Counted from the first letter of the stretch, positions 24,492 to 38,312 are shown. The stretch: DNA of 64,000 nucleotides from Scatophagus argus (GCF_020382885.2 NC_058494.1:13968001-14032000), one strand, 5' to 3'. Notes: a model not told the origin generated them from the letters alone. Numbers and translations are program-made.

Positions 24492-27400
24492 ATGACAGAG
24501 TGCCTGACAGAATGCAAAGCGCTGGTGACTCCGTCCACGCGCAACGGCCACCGCGTCTTCAGCTACACGCTAGAGAGCCACACGGCGGCCGCCTTTGCCA
24601 TCATGAACGAGCTGCGTCTGGAGCGGCAGCTGTGCGACGTCACGCTGCGCGTGCGCTACAAGGATCTGGAAGCAGTGGACTTTGTGGCTCACAAGGTGGT
24701 ACTGGCATCTTCTTCGCCGGTCTTCAGGGCAATGTTCACCAATGGCCTGAAGGAGTGTGGTATGGAGCTGGTGCCCATCGAGGGAATCCATCCCAGGGTG
24801 AGTCACGTTTTCTTTATCGAAATTTTTACCTTCTATGATTTGAGACCATTCCAGTCTCAGACCACTGTTCAAGGTCTCATCACAGTAAAGGAGATGGGAT
24901 TTATACATGCAGGCGTTGTACCTGGTCTTAATGGCCCAAAGGTGTACAGTGTGACTTTAAATGCCAACAAATCATTGCATTGATCAGGATAATAATTATA
25001 ATGATGCATTTTTATTTGTATGACTCTAGGCATCTATTGTATTGCTTTCCTCCACAAAACAACATTTTTTTACGACACTAAGCAGGAATGAACCAGTGCT
25101 TTAAGTTAAAGATTTCAGGCTTTTGCAATGGCAGCATCAGGAGTGGGTTTTATAGTAGATGTTGTTTTACTCTCAAACAAACACTGAAATGATCACAGTG
25201 GTTTCTAATTGCTCTCAGCGTAGTCTCCCTTGTTGTTTATACCATATTAAATTCTGCGTGACATCCTTTCTTCAAGGCGCAGCCTATAGTGTTGCAGTGA
25301 GGATGTGCTTGACAAGTTACACTTGTGAAAGTTAAGATCTTACTCTGTGCAGTTGAGGTATACACAATGAAAAGTACAGGAAAACATGGCTCAGTACACT
25401 TAGTTTGACCTATTTTACATGATGTTTACTGAGCTTGTGTAGGTGCACCCATGAGCACAGTATCGGCCTTTTGTTAGTTTCCAAGATGCCAATCTGTTTG
25501 TCCTCTATGGGGAGAAATGAACAGGTGCACAAATAAATGGCATCAGAGGCTTATTTTTCCTTCCTTCTTTTTCTTTTTCATTAACTTTCTCTTCTGTGTG
25601 CTCTTCTGCCTTATCCTGGCTTTCTCCCACTGACCCTATGCTTCATCACCCCCTGACCTTTTCCCTCTTCTTTACCTCAACCTTTGCCCTATGCTTTCTT
25701 TTTGACTCATTCAGGTTATGGACCGACTGATAGAGTTTGCCTACACGGCTAGCATCTCCGTAGGGGAGAAGTGTGTGATTCACGTGATGAATGGCGCTGT
25801 CATGTACCAGATTGACAGCGTGGTTAAGGCCTGCTGCGATTTCCTTGTCCAGCAGCTCGACCCCAGCAACGCCATCGGCATCGCCAACTTTGCTGAGCAG
25901 ATTGGCTGCACAGAGCTACACCAGAAGGCCCGCGAATACATCTACATGAACTTCAGCCAGGTAAAACGGAAGCTGAAGTTTAAATAAAGGCTCTACTGTT
26001 TTGTCTGTAATCATAAACAGCTATTTTTGTTTTAAGATTACATTTTGGCAGACAAAAATGTGGATCGAAGGGAATGTGTGGTATGTGACTCAGCCATTAT
26101 TGAAAACACTCTAATCATATGCATTAGAGGAAACTCGCCTGCTGTTATAGACAGTTGCATCAGGCAGACTACGCCAGGTGCTGTTTAATTGTTACTTAGC
26201 AGCAACTGAGATGTTTATAAGTTTTAATGATACCATTCAGCTTTGAGAGTTTAGTCAGTCAGACAAACACTTGTTTGGTTCACCTAATTTGCTCATTTCA
26301 AAAGTTCAAGCAGCCTAGGTAATGCACACGTAAGCTTAAAGTGATATCAAATAATCAGTCATGTTTTTACTACTAAAAGAGTGAGGTAAATGTACCAGCC
26401 CAGCTCATAGCTGACAAAATCAAACAGCTCTTTCTTAGTTATAGTAATTGTGGTGCCGGGGGATTTTGTGTGTGAAGTGTAGATGCTGTTTCACTTGTTC
26501 CTGTGTGGTTTCTGCTGGTTGTCTTTTACGCTTGCTGACAACTGGCCCGTAGGTTGTAATGACGGTGTCACTGTGGTTGGAGCATACCTGACTGCAAAAG
26601 ATAAAAGTACAATGCAGCACAAATGAAGTGAGATGACATTCAGTGTTGGTACTCGATGAGCTGAGAAAGATAAACAGGCCAGAGGCAGGTTAGGTGGATC
26701 ACAGATATCACAGATGTGTCTCGCAGCACCCGTCTGTGGTTCAGTCCTTCTCATATGTTTCTACTTTGTTTTTTTCCTTTAAAAAAAGAAATGTAAGTAA
26801 AAATAATAATTTTTATGCATGCCACTGTGAATTTGGTTTCAAATGTACTTCGTCTCTTATGGCAGGAAGCCTGATTTCTTGGGTATTCAGACTTGGTGCT
26901 AAATCTTATCTTGCTACTGTATTGTCTCCCAAATAATCTTGACATGTGACATTGACCTGACTGTATCACACAAAGGCAAACTTAGAACTACTGTGTAGTA
27001 CTGACATAATTTGGACGGTTTAATACCTCAACTTCCTCAATATAGTTGTTTGAATATTGTTTTCTCAACTAACAGATGCTTGATTGTAAATTTCTTTGAA
27101 TTCATTCTCTATATTTAATTGGTCTAGGCTCCGCATTTGTATTATGAAATGTCTTGAAAGTTTCTGCTTTTGCTCCTGACCCAAGGTGGCGACCCAGGAG
27201 GAGTTCTTCAACTTGTCCCACTGTCAGCTGGTCACCCTTATCAGTCGTGATGAGCTCAATGTGCGCTGTGAGTCTGAAGTCTTCCAGGCATGTGTGGCCT
27301 GGGTGCGCTATGACCGAGAGAACCGGCGACCGTATGTCCAGGCCTTACTCCAGGCTGTCCGCTGCCATTCCCTCACTCCCAACTTCCTGCAGACTCAGCT

Positions 27401-30400
27401 TCAGTCTCTGGACTGGGACCCTCAATGTAAAGACTACTTGGCCCAGATCTTCCAGGACCTCACCCTCCACAAACCCACCAAAGTCATTCCTTGCCGAACA
27501 CCCAAGGTGCCGCAGCTCATCTACACAGCAGGGGGTTATTTCCGTCAGTCTCTCAGCTACCTGGAGGCGTACAATCCATGTACGGGAACCTGGCTGAGGC
27601 TAGCTGACCTGCAGGTCCCCCGCAGTGGCCTAGCAGCCTGTGTGATCAGTGGGCTTTTCTATGCTGTCGGTGGAAGAAACAACGCGCCTGATGGCAACAT
27701 GGACTCAAATGCATTGGACTGCTACAATCCCATGAACAACTGCTGGCTGCCGTGTGCACCAATGAGCGTACCCAGAAACCGAATCGGAGTCGGTGTCATC
27801 GATGGCATGATATATGCAGTTGGTGGGTCTCACGGTTGCATTCATCACAACAGCGTTGAGAGGTAAGCAAATTGAGTTTTTAATGGAACAGGTTGCAGTT
27901 ATAGTATGTTTTTTATTATCTTCAGTAATTCCCTTGAAGAGACCAAAGCCAACGCTGTGTTTGTTTTGCTAACAAGTGCTTTATTTATTGTTGATAATAA
28001 TAAAAATATAAAACACCAGCCTTATCTTTTTCAATAGAAACAGTTACAATTACTGAGAGTGTGCTTTGATTTGTGCCAAGTTGTTTTCAAAGCCCATTGA
28101 ATTGAGATTTATTTGACCGTCAGTAAGTCTGTGTTTCTGTGGTTTGCCTCAGCGTATTGATTCAGTAATACATAAGCAATAGGATACGTGACTAAAATCC
28201 CGCTCATGCTCTGGCCTCTTTACTGCATTTGGTTAATGAATGCACCAGCAGCAGGAATCAGGTAACTTCCTGGAAATTATCTGTTCCTCTTCCTGTAACA
28301 CATTTTTAGTTCACACAAAACTTCACTAAGGAAGTTTTAATCAGCAGAGAATTATTTTTTGTAATTATAATATAACAATAAAGCATTTTCACCTGAATAA
28401 AATGTTCAGGATGTTCTGCCTCTGGTAACTACTGTTTCAGAGTCTCGAAGAAGAACTGATTAGAACTTTAGTCAGAGCTAGCAAAACATCAGCAGTTTGA
28501 TCATATTGTACTCTAAAAGTGCCGTGTACAGTATTCCAGGGTTGTCACAAGTGTTGCCAGTTTAAATTCCAGGAGTCTTATAAAGCATTTGAAGAAACAT
28601 AACAAGAAAAGGACAATGAGTTAATAAAATATAAATAAATAAAATAAGGAAAAGAAGACATTTTTAAACTCGGTGGTATCGGATCAGTACTCGCTATCGG
28701 CCAATATGGAAAGTTCAGGCAGACGGGGACCTGTGACACAACCTTCAAACTATAATATTGTGAATTAGTTAGCATAATCTACAGTTGAAGATTTACTTAA
28801 ACCCTGCCTTTGGTCCTCAGATGACACAGACAGTGAGCAGTAACAAATGGCAAATATTAACCAATCACGCCACAATGACTGTGACAAAGGAATATGCCTA
28901 ACCTGCATGAATGCAACAAGAGCACAGTGTTTAATTCTTTGTAACTGGACCTCTGTGTTGTGCATCCCAGCAAACAAAATTTGCTGTTTTTCTGGGTGGG
29001 GGGCAAGGTGAGCAGCGTTCTGTACACCTTCTATGTGTTACACCCTCAGTGGCAGGTACGAGAGGCAGCTGGTTACGCAAGACTAGAGAATAATAACATT
29101 AAAACAAATCTGTATGTGTTTTTCCCATTCTGCAGGTATGACCCAGAGAAGGACCAGTGGCAGCTGGTAGCCCCCATGTTGACACGGCGCATTGGTGTGG
29201 GAGTTGCGGTCATCAACCGGTTGCTTTACGCTGTGGGGGGTTTTGATGGGGCCAATCGACTCAGCTCCTGTGAGTGCTATAACCCCGAGAGGGACGAGTG
29301 GAAAACCATGGCCCCCATGAACACTGTGCGCTCTGGAGCTGGTAAGCTGGAGCTAGAAAGTTGCTTTCTAATGAAAAAGTTGCAGAGCTCTTAATTGGCC
29401 GTGCAAGCTTCCATCCATGTTTTTAAAAGATGTGTACGAGGTTTGTCATCTACTTGAATAGGCCCTCTGGTTTGTGCTATTGAGATCAGACGAGACATTT
29501 AAGTGGTCAAGATACATGCCATATATGTGCAAGTTTGATTCCAGCCAGAAAACTTGTGTCGAGTAACAACGCTGTCCAATGAGTCTTAAAACCACACAGG
29601 AAGAAAAATAATTGTATTGATCACTTTTAAACATCATCAAACGCATAAACTGACCAGATTTTGCAGACTCTGGTATATACTTACAACATTTTCTACTTTG
29701 AGCCCATATCTAGGAAGGTAAAATTATCCAACCCTTGAATAAACTAACCTTTGACCCCCTTTAGGTGTGTGCTCTCTGGGCAATCACATCTTCGTGATGG
29801 GCGGCTACGATGGTACCAACCAGCTGAACACAGTGGAGCGCTATGATGTTGAAACCGATACATGGAGCTTTGCTGCCTCCATGAGGCACCGACGCAGTGC
29901 TCTGGGAGTCACTGCGTTACATGGACGCATCTATGTACTGGGTGAGTGCTTGTGTAGCTAGACAGAGCCTTTTGCCTATTGCCCTTTTCTGCTTGAGAAT
30001 ATATGAGCTGCTGGTAGCCTAATACACCTGAATCTGTGATCTGGCTGTGGGCAGTTAAATTGCATTGTGGGTAATGTTGGTCTTGCTCTAGGTTATCATT
30101 TTTTTTTAATACTGTGTTGTGTTATGTGTTTTACTTAGGAGCTCTATGCTACATTGGTGAAATGTTCTTTTAACTGAACAAAACTAATCACAGAACAGAT
30201 TGTCACTGTTTGTTATTTATGTTTACAGGAGGTTATGATGGCAACACTTTCTTGGACAGTGTGGAGTGCTATGAGCCAGAGAAGGACATTTGGGCGGAGG
30301 TGACCCACATGACCTCAGGGCGGAGCGGTGTGGGTGTGGCCGTTACCATGGAGCCATGCCAGAAAGACCTGCCCCACTGTCAGAAGCCTGAGAGGGAGAA

Positions 30401-30494
30401 TGGGGCTGCGTCACCTGGCTATCAGTCCGCCAACTCGAGCTTTAGTTCTCACCACAGTCAGCGTCACGGTGGGCCCTTCGGCAAAGGCACATGA
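24492..30494 (+). CDS. keap1b: Keap1, Cul3 adaptor and stress sensor
   Basis: Substrate adaptor of the Cul3 E3 ligase that holds and degrades Nrf2 in the cytoplasm until electrophiles modify its cysteines. Coding exons: 24492-24797, 25715-25960, 27186-27862, 29136-29341, 29765-29941, 30229-30494. All introns are GT-AG and phases join exactly, giving 625 residues (human 624). Domains: BTB about 30-150 ([15 protein letters not shown]); BACK/intervening region to about 290; six Kelch blades about 295-578 with repeated GG and YDG motifs. Kelch contacts for Nrf2 are present ([27 protein letters not shown]). C122 matches human C151 and C244 matches C273. The C288 position is Leu259, with three residues missing after it, and C257 is Arg228. 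Retaining C273 but lacking C288 is, as I recall, the fish Keap1b pattern. The 48-residue tail from MEPC is longer than in human. Paralogue letter less certain than the gene. Confidence 0.95.
28660..28740. repeat. Dispersed repeat fragment in keap1 intron
   Basis: GGTATCGGATCAGTACTCGC and TATCGGCCAATATGGAAAG resemble the TATCGGCCGATAC-type repeat common in fish genomes. The copy is short and diverged, and lies in the intron between the third and fourth coding exons of keap1. Confidence 0.45.
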
Positions 30495-33060
30495 GGTTTA
30501 TCACTAGACCCTGTCACACATGCACACACACGGACGAGCACCCTGAAACTCCATTCTGTCTTCCCAAATTAAGATAAAGACCCTCACAGCTGATTAGAGA
30601 CGGGTGAGCTGAAACACCACGTGCTGCCTCACTGATTTTAGGGATCACATGATATGAATTTCAAGCAAAGTCACGACATTTTATTTCCAGCATTCACTGT
30701 TGATACTCTTCAATAAGATGAGACAAAAAAGTTATCTGAATGTGCACATTGCACTGTCTAATACAAATATGTTCCCGGGTCCTATTGTCCAGTTTTCAAG
30801 ACATGAAATTTGATTCTTTTTTTTTTGCGGTAAATTGTGTTTAGATATGAAGTCCTCAGTCGGACCATCACCTCCCGGATTTGAACCATGAGAGGGAAGG
30901 GCTGCACACTGAAAAGGGCCGTTCACAGGCTCAAAGAGTCACTTCAAAAGCAGTCCAAAAAGTGTAAATTGAAAAATTTGAATCTGAGGGGAGAACAAAA
31001 ATTCAAATAGTCCCATTTTGTAATAAAATAAATAAAATAAAAAATAGAAAAAAAAAAGAATAAAAGTAGCATTTGTCAGCATAGGCAGTAGAGTTCAAAG
31101 TGCCATTAACAATGCCTGTGGGCATTACTGTCATCAGTGTATTGTCTTGAGGTGCTTTGATGGAAAAGCACAGACAGAGTCACTGTGTGGTGTGTAGAAT
31201 TGATAACGTTAACCCAGACAGCCACAAGATGAAGCTCTTACATGACAGTGGGCTTCATGCAAGAACATTTTCCGTATTCTCATCCCAAACCTCTCTTTGT
31301 TTTTTCCCATGAGAATTTTCTTGTATGTGATCTCCACAAACTTACAATAATGAAGCCATCCAAATTGCTGTGTGAGGCTACTTGTTCCACTCCATTTGTG
31401 TGCAAGTTTCATTCATGAAATCATAAATCAAGAGTAAAACAAGTAATTTCTCACTTTGGAGTTGCAGGTCCTTGCATTGGAAATCTGTGGACAGTCACAT
31501 AACAATTTTGGCAGTGAATGGAGATGTGTAAGTGGACTTGAAAAATGCAAAATAATTGCCAGTGCTCTGTAATGACAGAGCTGTGCCATGATGAAAATAA
31601 AGAAAGGTTTAACATGCAGTCAGACTCTAAAAAGAGAAGTATCAATGACTAAAACGAGAGGCGGCACTGAAGGGAACTTGACAGTGATTGAGACGGATGT
31701 GAGAAGGTGGCGTTACACTCACCACAGGTGTTCACCTGTGTGTTGTGTTCATGGTCAGTCCAAAATATGGCTGTAAAATCTGAAGTGAAAATAACTTTAA
31801 GGAACATTTCAGTAAACTGGCAAGCCATGATGCAAATAGCACGAACACATTTTTTTGGAAAATATTTAATCTCCAAATTCATTAAGATTAAGATTTTATA
31901 ATTCTTCATATAAGTGTTTTGTCCCATTTAGAGACAGTAGGTGTCTGTACATGACTTAAATTCTCTTAAATCACTCATACATCAATTTAAGACTTAATGT
32001 GCTCACATGAATAGTTCTTGCATGAGGCCCAAAGTCTCAAATTTAAGTGCTAGTACAAGAAACGCAGTACCTTTTAAGTAACTAAATTGTAACAAAGGCA
32101 TCCTTTCACTAATAGTTACCGGTAGTTTATTAAACGTGAAATGTTTTTTTTTTTTCTTTTCGGAAAAGTTGTTGGCAAATTGTCGAGAGTTGCCTCTTAC
32201 AAGGCTGTCAGAGAGTCTGGTCCAGTGTATTTGATATACGGAGTGCCAAGAGGATCAAGAAACATCTTTTAAATGTGTCAAGAGGAAAGGGAATACTGTA
32301 GCATTTAAAAACTTGGATTAAAACATCTCACTGAATGTGTTTTTACAAAAACACTAAATACCGACACAGTTGAGAACCTCCCCTTCCAGTTCACTTTTTG
32401 GTTTTCAATTCCAAAAGACCTCAGAAACAGAAGTGACCATGTTTGTGCATTAGTGTTCAGATATTGTATGCTAATGGCAAAAACTTGCTTAAAGAAGTGT
32501 ATTTGTAACAGCAATTTAAGCTACAAAGGTTTTTAAGTGATGTTTTGTACATTGATATTCTAAGAAGTCTTGTACAGAATTTCCGAGCTCACTTTTTTAT
32601 TTATTTGTTCAGATTGTTCTTTTGGTTTTCTCGTTCCTCTAAACTGACATCAGCTTTGTATTGAATTGGACTCTGGTGTTGTGTTTTTGAATAACTAGCA
32701 TGTATTGTAACTAAGTAGGAATGCCTGTCAGTGCTAATTTTGGATGTTTGCCTCACTTTGGAAGGGACTCTTTTTCCTGTCTGTCAGTAGTTGGAACAGA
32801 AAATAGAATATTTAAGGTCTGCTTTGTAAATTTTTCTTCCCAGCAAAAAAATACCCTGTACAATAATACATTGTAAAGTAAAATATATGTTTATTGTATC
32901 ACTGGAGTCAAGTCAGATGTTTTGTTCTGATCTGCTGATTTTTGATTGAGTTTATTTTCCTTTATAACTCATAACCACAGGAATATTTGTTCTGAATCCG
33001 CTTAATGTGGCCTGTGTAAAAAGGTTGGGTTATGCTTTAAAGTTTATGTAGATTGTTCAA
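30495..33060 (+). other. keap1 3' UTR and spacer
   Basis: Non-coding A/T-rich sequence after the keap1 stop. AATAAA signals occur at 31022 and in the following AATAAA-rich stretch, so the message could end near 31.05 kb. Later A/T-rich sequence to about 32.9 kb could hold alternative ends. No exon or repeat family was recognised. The true 3' end cannot be fixed from sequence. Confidence 0.4.
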
Positions 33061-33068
33061 AGCAGCAG

Positions 33069-33086
33069 TGGCCACCAGAGGGAGCC
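33069..33086 (+). promoter_or_regulatory. Candidate CTCF site
   Basis: TGGCCACCAGAGGGAGCC closely matches the vertebrate CTCF core (consensus CCACCAGGGGGCGC). It lies between keap1 and the lrrc8e promoter, where an insulator would be plausible. Motif match only. Confidence 0.4.
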
Positions 33087-33829
33087 AAAGCTCCTTATGC
33101 TAAACAGAATATTTATCAGCTAACTGGGTCATATTATCATCATATTTAACATGAGCAAGTCAATGTTACCAGTCTAGCCTTCACTATAGAAATCAATAGG
33201 CAGAGTCACATTTTTCTTTGGCTTTTCATTTTGTCATCCAGTCTTTCTAAATCTGTGGCCAGTGTGCCTTTATGCGACCACCCATGATTTCTGCCAACAC
33301 ATCTCATTTCCTTGCTAAACCTGGCAGGTGGATGAGATAGACCATTATTATATTATCCGAGAGGAAAACTTCCCTGATTATGTGGGCTTACAAGAAGATC
33401 AAGACATAATCCTGTCAAACACAGGCCACTGTATTCCTCAACAAAGGAAAGGTCTTTAGGTAAGAAAGAAAAAATGTTTTACTTACTTATTCCTGTAGCA
33501 AAACATATATTTTAACATTATATCATTATTATTTTACTGTCATAGATCTATACGTTTAGCAGGCAGCCATTAGCTCCTCAGTGGGTCTACTATACCTGAC
33601 AGTAGTACAACATTAGCTTTTGGATATGCTCAAAGAATTATGAATCAGAGAATAAGTAGAGTAACAAGTGAAGATTGAAAAAAATATTTGGAAAAGAGAC
33701 AGGCAAGAGACTGTAACTTTTGAAAGTGTGTGGTGATGAAAGATGAACTAATGTAGCCTACAATAAAGCCCTCTTAAGTCTATCTTTATTTATCGTTTGT
33801 AAAGTTGGCGTTCAAAAGTGTTGAACTCG

Positions 33830-33974
33830 CTTGCTCAGGAAGGGTTTATTTTGAAAATCTTTTCCGGATGCTTTGTGTTATTTCTTAGTAACTTGACACC
33901 GGTGTGCTCGACTTGAGCGATGAGAAAAGACTTGTGAGTCCCGCCGGGCACCAGTGGATCCTCTCCGGACGCAG
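33830..33974 (+). promoter_or_regulatory. Presumed lrrc8e promoter and exon 1
   Basis: A donor (GACGCAG then GTAAGTGA) follows 33974 at the end of a locally GC-richer stretch (CCCGCCGGGCACC). A matching acceptor (CTTTCATCAG) ends at 34690, 18 bases before the lrrc8e ATG. LRRC8 genes typically have untranslated first exons, so this fits. The transcription start itself is not visible. Confidence 0.5.
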
Positions 33975-34708
33975 GTAAGTGAAACTCACCTGGTTAAAGC
34001 TGAATGCGACCCATTTTTCATTGCACTGTACATTCTGCTGTTTCAGGGACACACTGAAATTATTTTAAAGAGAGGAAAGTTGATGGATTGTAGTTTGTGA
34101 ACATGTGACCCTACATGTGTCATTCCGCGGTTATGGAGTCTGGGATCTTTCGTATGATGTGTTTAAAATAACTCCTTTAGTCCAAAAAATTAGCACTGTT
34201 GGCAAAGAAGATGGCAAGAAGTTTAGTTTGGCCTGCTTTTTTTTTTTTTTTTTACCCGTGTCACGTTTTGCAAATTGACATTGTAAATTAACTATTTTGA
34301 ATGTAATGGTGTTATTACAGCGTTGGGTATTTGTTGGATTTGTTTTTTTTACACCATAGCTTCTAACTTTAAGGAAGAATTACCTAAAATAAATTCCCTC
34401 AAGCCTTTTCTGGTAGAGAGTTACTTTTTGCTTTCGTCAGATGCAGTCAAACTTGTTTATCTGCTTTGGATCCACCTGCAGAGGAGGAACAGGCTGCCCA
34501 TGCATTCAAGACCATGAAAACTTCGAGGCTGTAGTCAGCATATGCATGTTGGAGCCAAACAGTCCTGTATATCCTGTCTTTTTGTGTCATATAACTTTAA
34601 AACCTTTGACAAGACGTTCTCCAGAGACTGTACTGTGTTGAAAGCCTATTTTAGCCTCAGTGTTCACAGTCATTCTTCTCCTTTCATCAGTGTGGAGCAG
34701 CAGCCAGG

Positions 34709-37700
34709 ATGATCCCAGTGGGTGAATTCAGAAACCTCGCCACAGAGCAGAACTCAAAGTTGCGCATCCTTAAACCGTGGTGGGATGTTTTCTCAGAGTA
34801 CCTGTGCGTTGCTATGCTTATGATTGGAGTCTTTGGGTGTACGTTGCAGGTGAGGCACCTACAAACCCACCACACTGTGATCTGGGGCTCTTAACACTTT
34901 AAACATTAGCCTCTTGGTGGAATCAGAATTATTACTAATCTGAATAACCTGAACTGCCTGATGAGGCCAAAACGTTTGCATCATTTGTATCTACATTTCA
35001 GAATAACTTTGGGTCGTGCTTTGTTCATTCTCTAATCTAATCTCTAATTTAATGGTACATGCCACAGCCTTTTCAACATTATCTGACCTCCAAGGGAGGC
35101 GAAAACAAAGACAATGTAACTGAACTAACTTCTCTCTCCTGACCCACTTACTGCAGATTCAGATCACTAACTTGCTGCTTAATGTGTCTCTCAGCACCCG
35201 ATTATCATTTCTGTGTCATGTTAAAATAGCACAGAAGAAAAGCAAAGGGATTAATATGTAATCTGAGATAATGACTTAAAAAATCTGCTGCTTATTTCTT
35301 TGTTTCATTAACAGGCCATCTCTGTAGACAGTAAGAAATGTGTCTGTGTTGCTTTGTCAAAGAACGTCAGTGAGACAGACATCCTGGCATCAGACAAACA
35401 GCAGAGAAGAAACATCTAAGAGTGGTAATTAGGACCTTGAGCTCTAAACTGCTACACCACCTGCAGCCGCTACAAGTCCGACTGGATCAGAAGTTTAACT
35501 GTCACTCACAGGGAACACACAGACGGAGAGAGGAAGGTTTATCAGTCTTAGTGAATTGTCAAATCTGATTAGTAAGAGTGGGTGCTAAAATATTCTACCT
35601 AAGTATTTTTTTCAATTTTCTATTGCAATATCAATATATATCATGACATTCTGAAAAATCATCTGACCGCTCAGTGACCCCCTCATGCCTCTTGTATGGG
35701 GGCATCTACCTCGGTTTTCTTTCTTCTACCTCCTTGTCACCTGTTAGTATGTGGCAGTCTGGGTATGAATTAATTTGATTGAAATTAAAGTGATACATCA
35801 ATTTTAAAGTTAGGTTTTCTCTACATTTACTTGAATTGATTTTGTAACTTCTTTAACAATGATAATGAATGTAAAGATCTTATTGTTGCCCATTCAGCGG
35901 TACTTTCACTTGAATGTTACAGTTAAGAACTCTGGTCATGGTTTTTGCAGAGTAACAGACTATTGTATGTACCATAATACATTGTTGCACAAGCCCTCAT
36001 TTATTCATTAATTCATCTATTTTCCACAGCTCACCCAAGACAAGATTTCTTGCCTGCCCAGCCCCTTCACCAGCCCCACGCCTGAAGCTATCGACTGTAG
36101 CCACATCCGAACCTACAGGGATAACGAGACATCACAGCACACAATGGCCAAACCTGTGAATGCCATCATCTGGGAGGTGTTTGGGCGCAAGAATGGCTTG
36201 GACATCCATCAGTACGTGTTTGTTAACCACTATTGCTATGAGAGATTTGTCCACTGGTATGCAAAGTTCTTCCCGTACCTCGTCTTGATCCACACAATGA
36301 TCTTCATGGTAGCGAGCAGCTTCTGGTTCAAGTTCCCCGGGACTTCTTCTAAAATTGACCTTTTTGTCACTATCCTTGTGAAGTGCTTTGATTCACCCTG
36401 GACCACAAGGGCCCTGAGTGAGGTGTCTGAAGAAAGAGGGGAGGAAAAGCTGGTCAGTTGGAGGAGAAACACCATGTCAAAAGATACTGCGGATCGACAA
36501 GCTAATGATGAGGAGACCGTGGTGCTTCTTCGCTCCTCGTCTGTAAAGTCTAATCCAGAAAAGAAAAATCCAGAGCCTCAATCAACCGCCTCCGTATTGG
36601 ATAAGAAAGAAGGAGAGCAGGCCAAAGCTCTGTTTGAAAAGGTGAAGAAGTTCAGAACTCATGTAGAGGAAGCAGACCTCTTGTATCTCATGTATGTGCT
36701 ACAAACATCACTGAAAGTTTTCAAGTTCCTTTTAATCATTATCTACACTGCGGTGCTCGTACCGAACATAGAGATTGTAGTCCGCTGCTATGTTCCTCCT
36801 GAGCTGACTGGTTTTGATATCTTTTGCTGTAACAACAACAAAGCCAATCTTTTTTCCAAACTTGCCTACTGCTACATCTGCTTTGTGGGAGTGTATGGAC
36901 TTCTGTGCATCTACTCCCTTTACTGGCTCTTTCATAGACCTCTGAAGGAGTACTCTTTTGAGCATGTCAGACTGGAGACTGGTATCAATGACATACCAGA
37001 CGTGAACAATGACTTTGCGTTCCTCCTGCACTTGGTCGACCAATACGATGCCCTTTACTCTAAAAGATTTGCTGTGTTTCTCTCTGAGGTCAGTGAGAAC
37101 CATCTCCACCAGCTCAATCTCAACTATGAGTGGACTGCCAAAAAGCTGCGTGAACGTCTTGCCAGGAATACCAGTAACCGGTTGGAACTCCACCTGTTAA
37201 TGTTGCCGGGGCTCCCTGACACAGTCTTTGACATTCCTGAAGTGGAATCACTCAAACTGGAGCAAGTAAAAAATGTCACCATCCCAGCTAGTGTGGCAAG
37301 GCTAGACTCTCTTCAGGAGTTATCACTCATCTACTGCCCTGCAAAGCTCCAGCTACCTGCTTTGAACCACCTCAAGGAACATTTAAAGGTTCTCCGTCTA
37401 GCTTTTGAAAATTTAGAAGAGGTGCCTTTGTGGATGTACACCCTGCAGGGCCTTGAGGAGTTACATCTGAATGGTCCCTTAACCAATGAGATGTCCAGAA
37501 GTGCCACTCTGGAATCCCTTCGAGAACTTAGAGCTCTGAGAGTCCTCACTCTCCGCTCCAACCTGACTAAGATCCCACCCAGCGTAGTGGATGTTGCGTT
37601 GCAGCTGCAGCGGTTGTGCATCTATAATGAAGATGTTAAGCTCCAAGCTTTCAGCAGCCTGAAGAAGTTAACCAACATAGTCTCACTGGAGTTAGTAGGC

Positions 37701-38312
37701 TGCGAGTTGGAGCGCATCCCCAGTGCCGTCTTCAGCCTGAACAATATGCAGGAGTTGGACCTGAAGGAAAACAGACTCACCACTGTGGAGGAGATTCTTA
37801 GCTTACAGCACTGCCGGCGTTTAACGACGCTGCGACTGTGGCACAACAAAATCACTTACATTCCTGATCATATCAGTAAGCTGCACTCCCTCGAGATGCT
37901 GGACGTTAGCTGGAACAAGCTACGAAAACTTCCCTCTCGGCTATTTTACTGCACCAAACTGCGACACCTTGATGTCTCCCACAACCAGCTCACCTCTCTT
38001 CCTTCTGAGGTGGGCATCCTGCAGGGCCTGCAGTTCTTCTCTGCTGCTTTCAACTCTTTGGAGACACTGCCAGAGGAGTTGTTCAGCTGTAAAAGACTAA
38101 AGACGCTGGCTCTCGGAAACAACAGCCTGTCGTCTCTTAGCTCCAGAGTAGCCAACCTGGCCCAGCTGGTCCGCCTGGAGATTAAAGGGAACCGTCTGGA
38201 GTCTCTTCCTCCGGAGATAGGGGACTGTCCCATGCTCAGTGGACTGATAGCAGAAGACAATGTGCTGGATCTGCTGCCCTCAGATGTGCGAAGCAGGTTG
38301 ACTAAAGGCTGA
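34709..38312 (+). CDS. lrrc8e: LRRC8 anion-channel subunit, LRRC8E-like
   Basis: Subunit of the hexameric volume-regulated anion channel (VRAC) at the plasma membrane, which opens on cell swelling and needs LRRC8A as partner. Coding exons 34709-34849 and 36030-38312 join in phase 0 and give 807 residues. The first exon is diagnostic: [19 protein letters not shown] and [12 protein letters not shown] (TM1, about 27-47). The second exon continues with TQDKISCLP, the first extracellular loop, TM2 (about 128-147) and KFPGTSSKI, then [15 protein letters not shown] and [22 protein letters not shown]3 and TM4 follow at about 279-298 and 325-347, then [14 protein letters not shown] and some fifteen leucine-rich repeats (about 480-800). 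[20 protein letters not shown] and [13 protein letters not shown] favour LRRC8E, and synteny with 19p13.2 agrees. LRRC8C or a fish-specific paralogue cannot be fully excluded. A polyadenylation signal lies at 38625. Confidence 0.85.
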
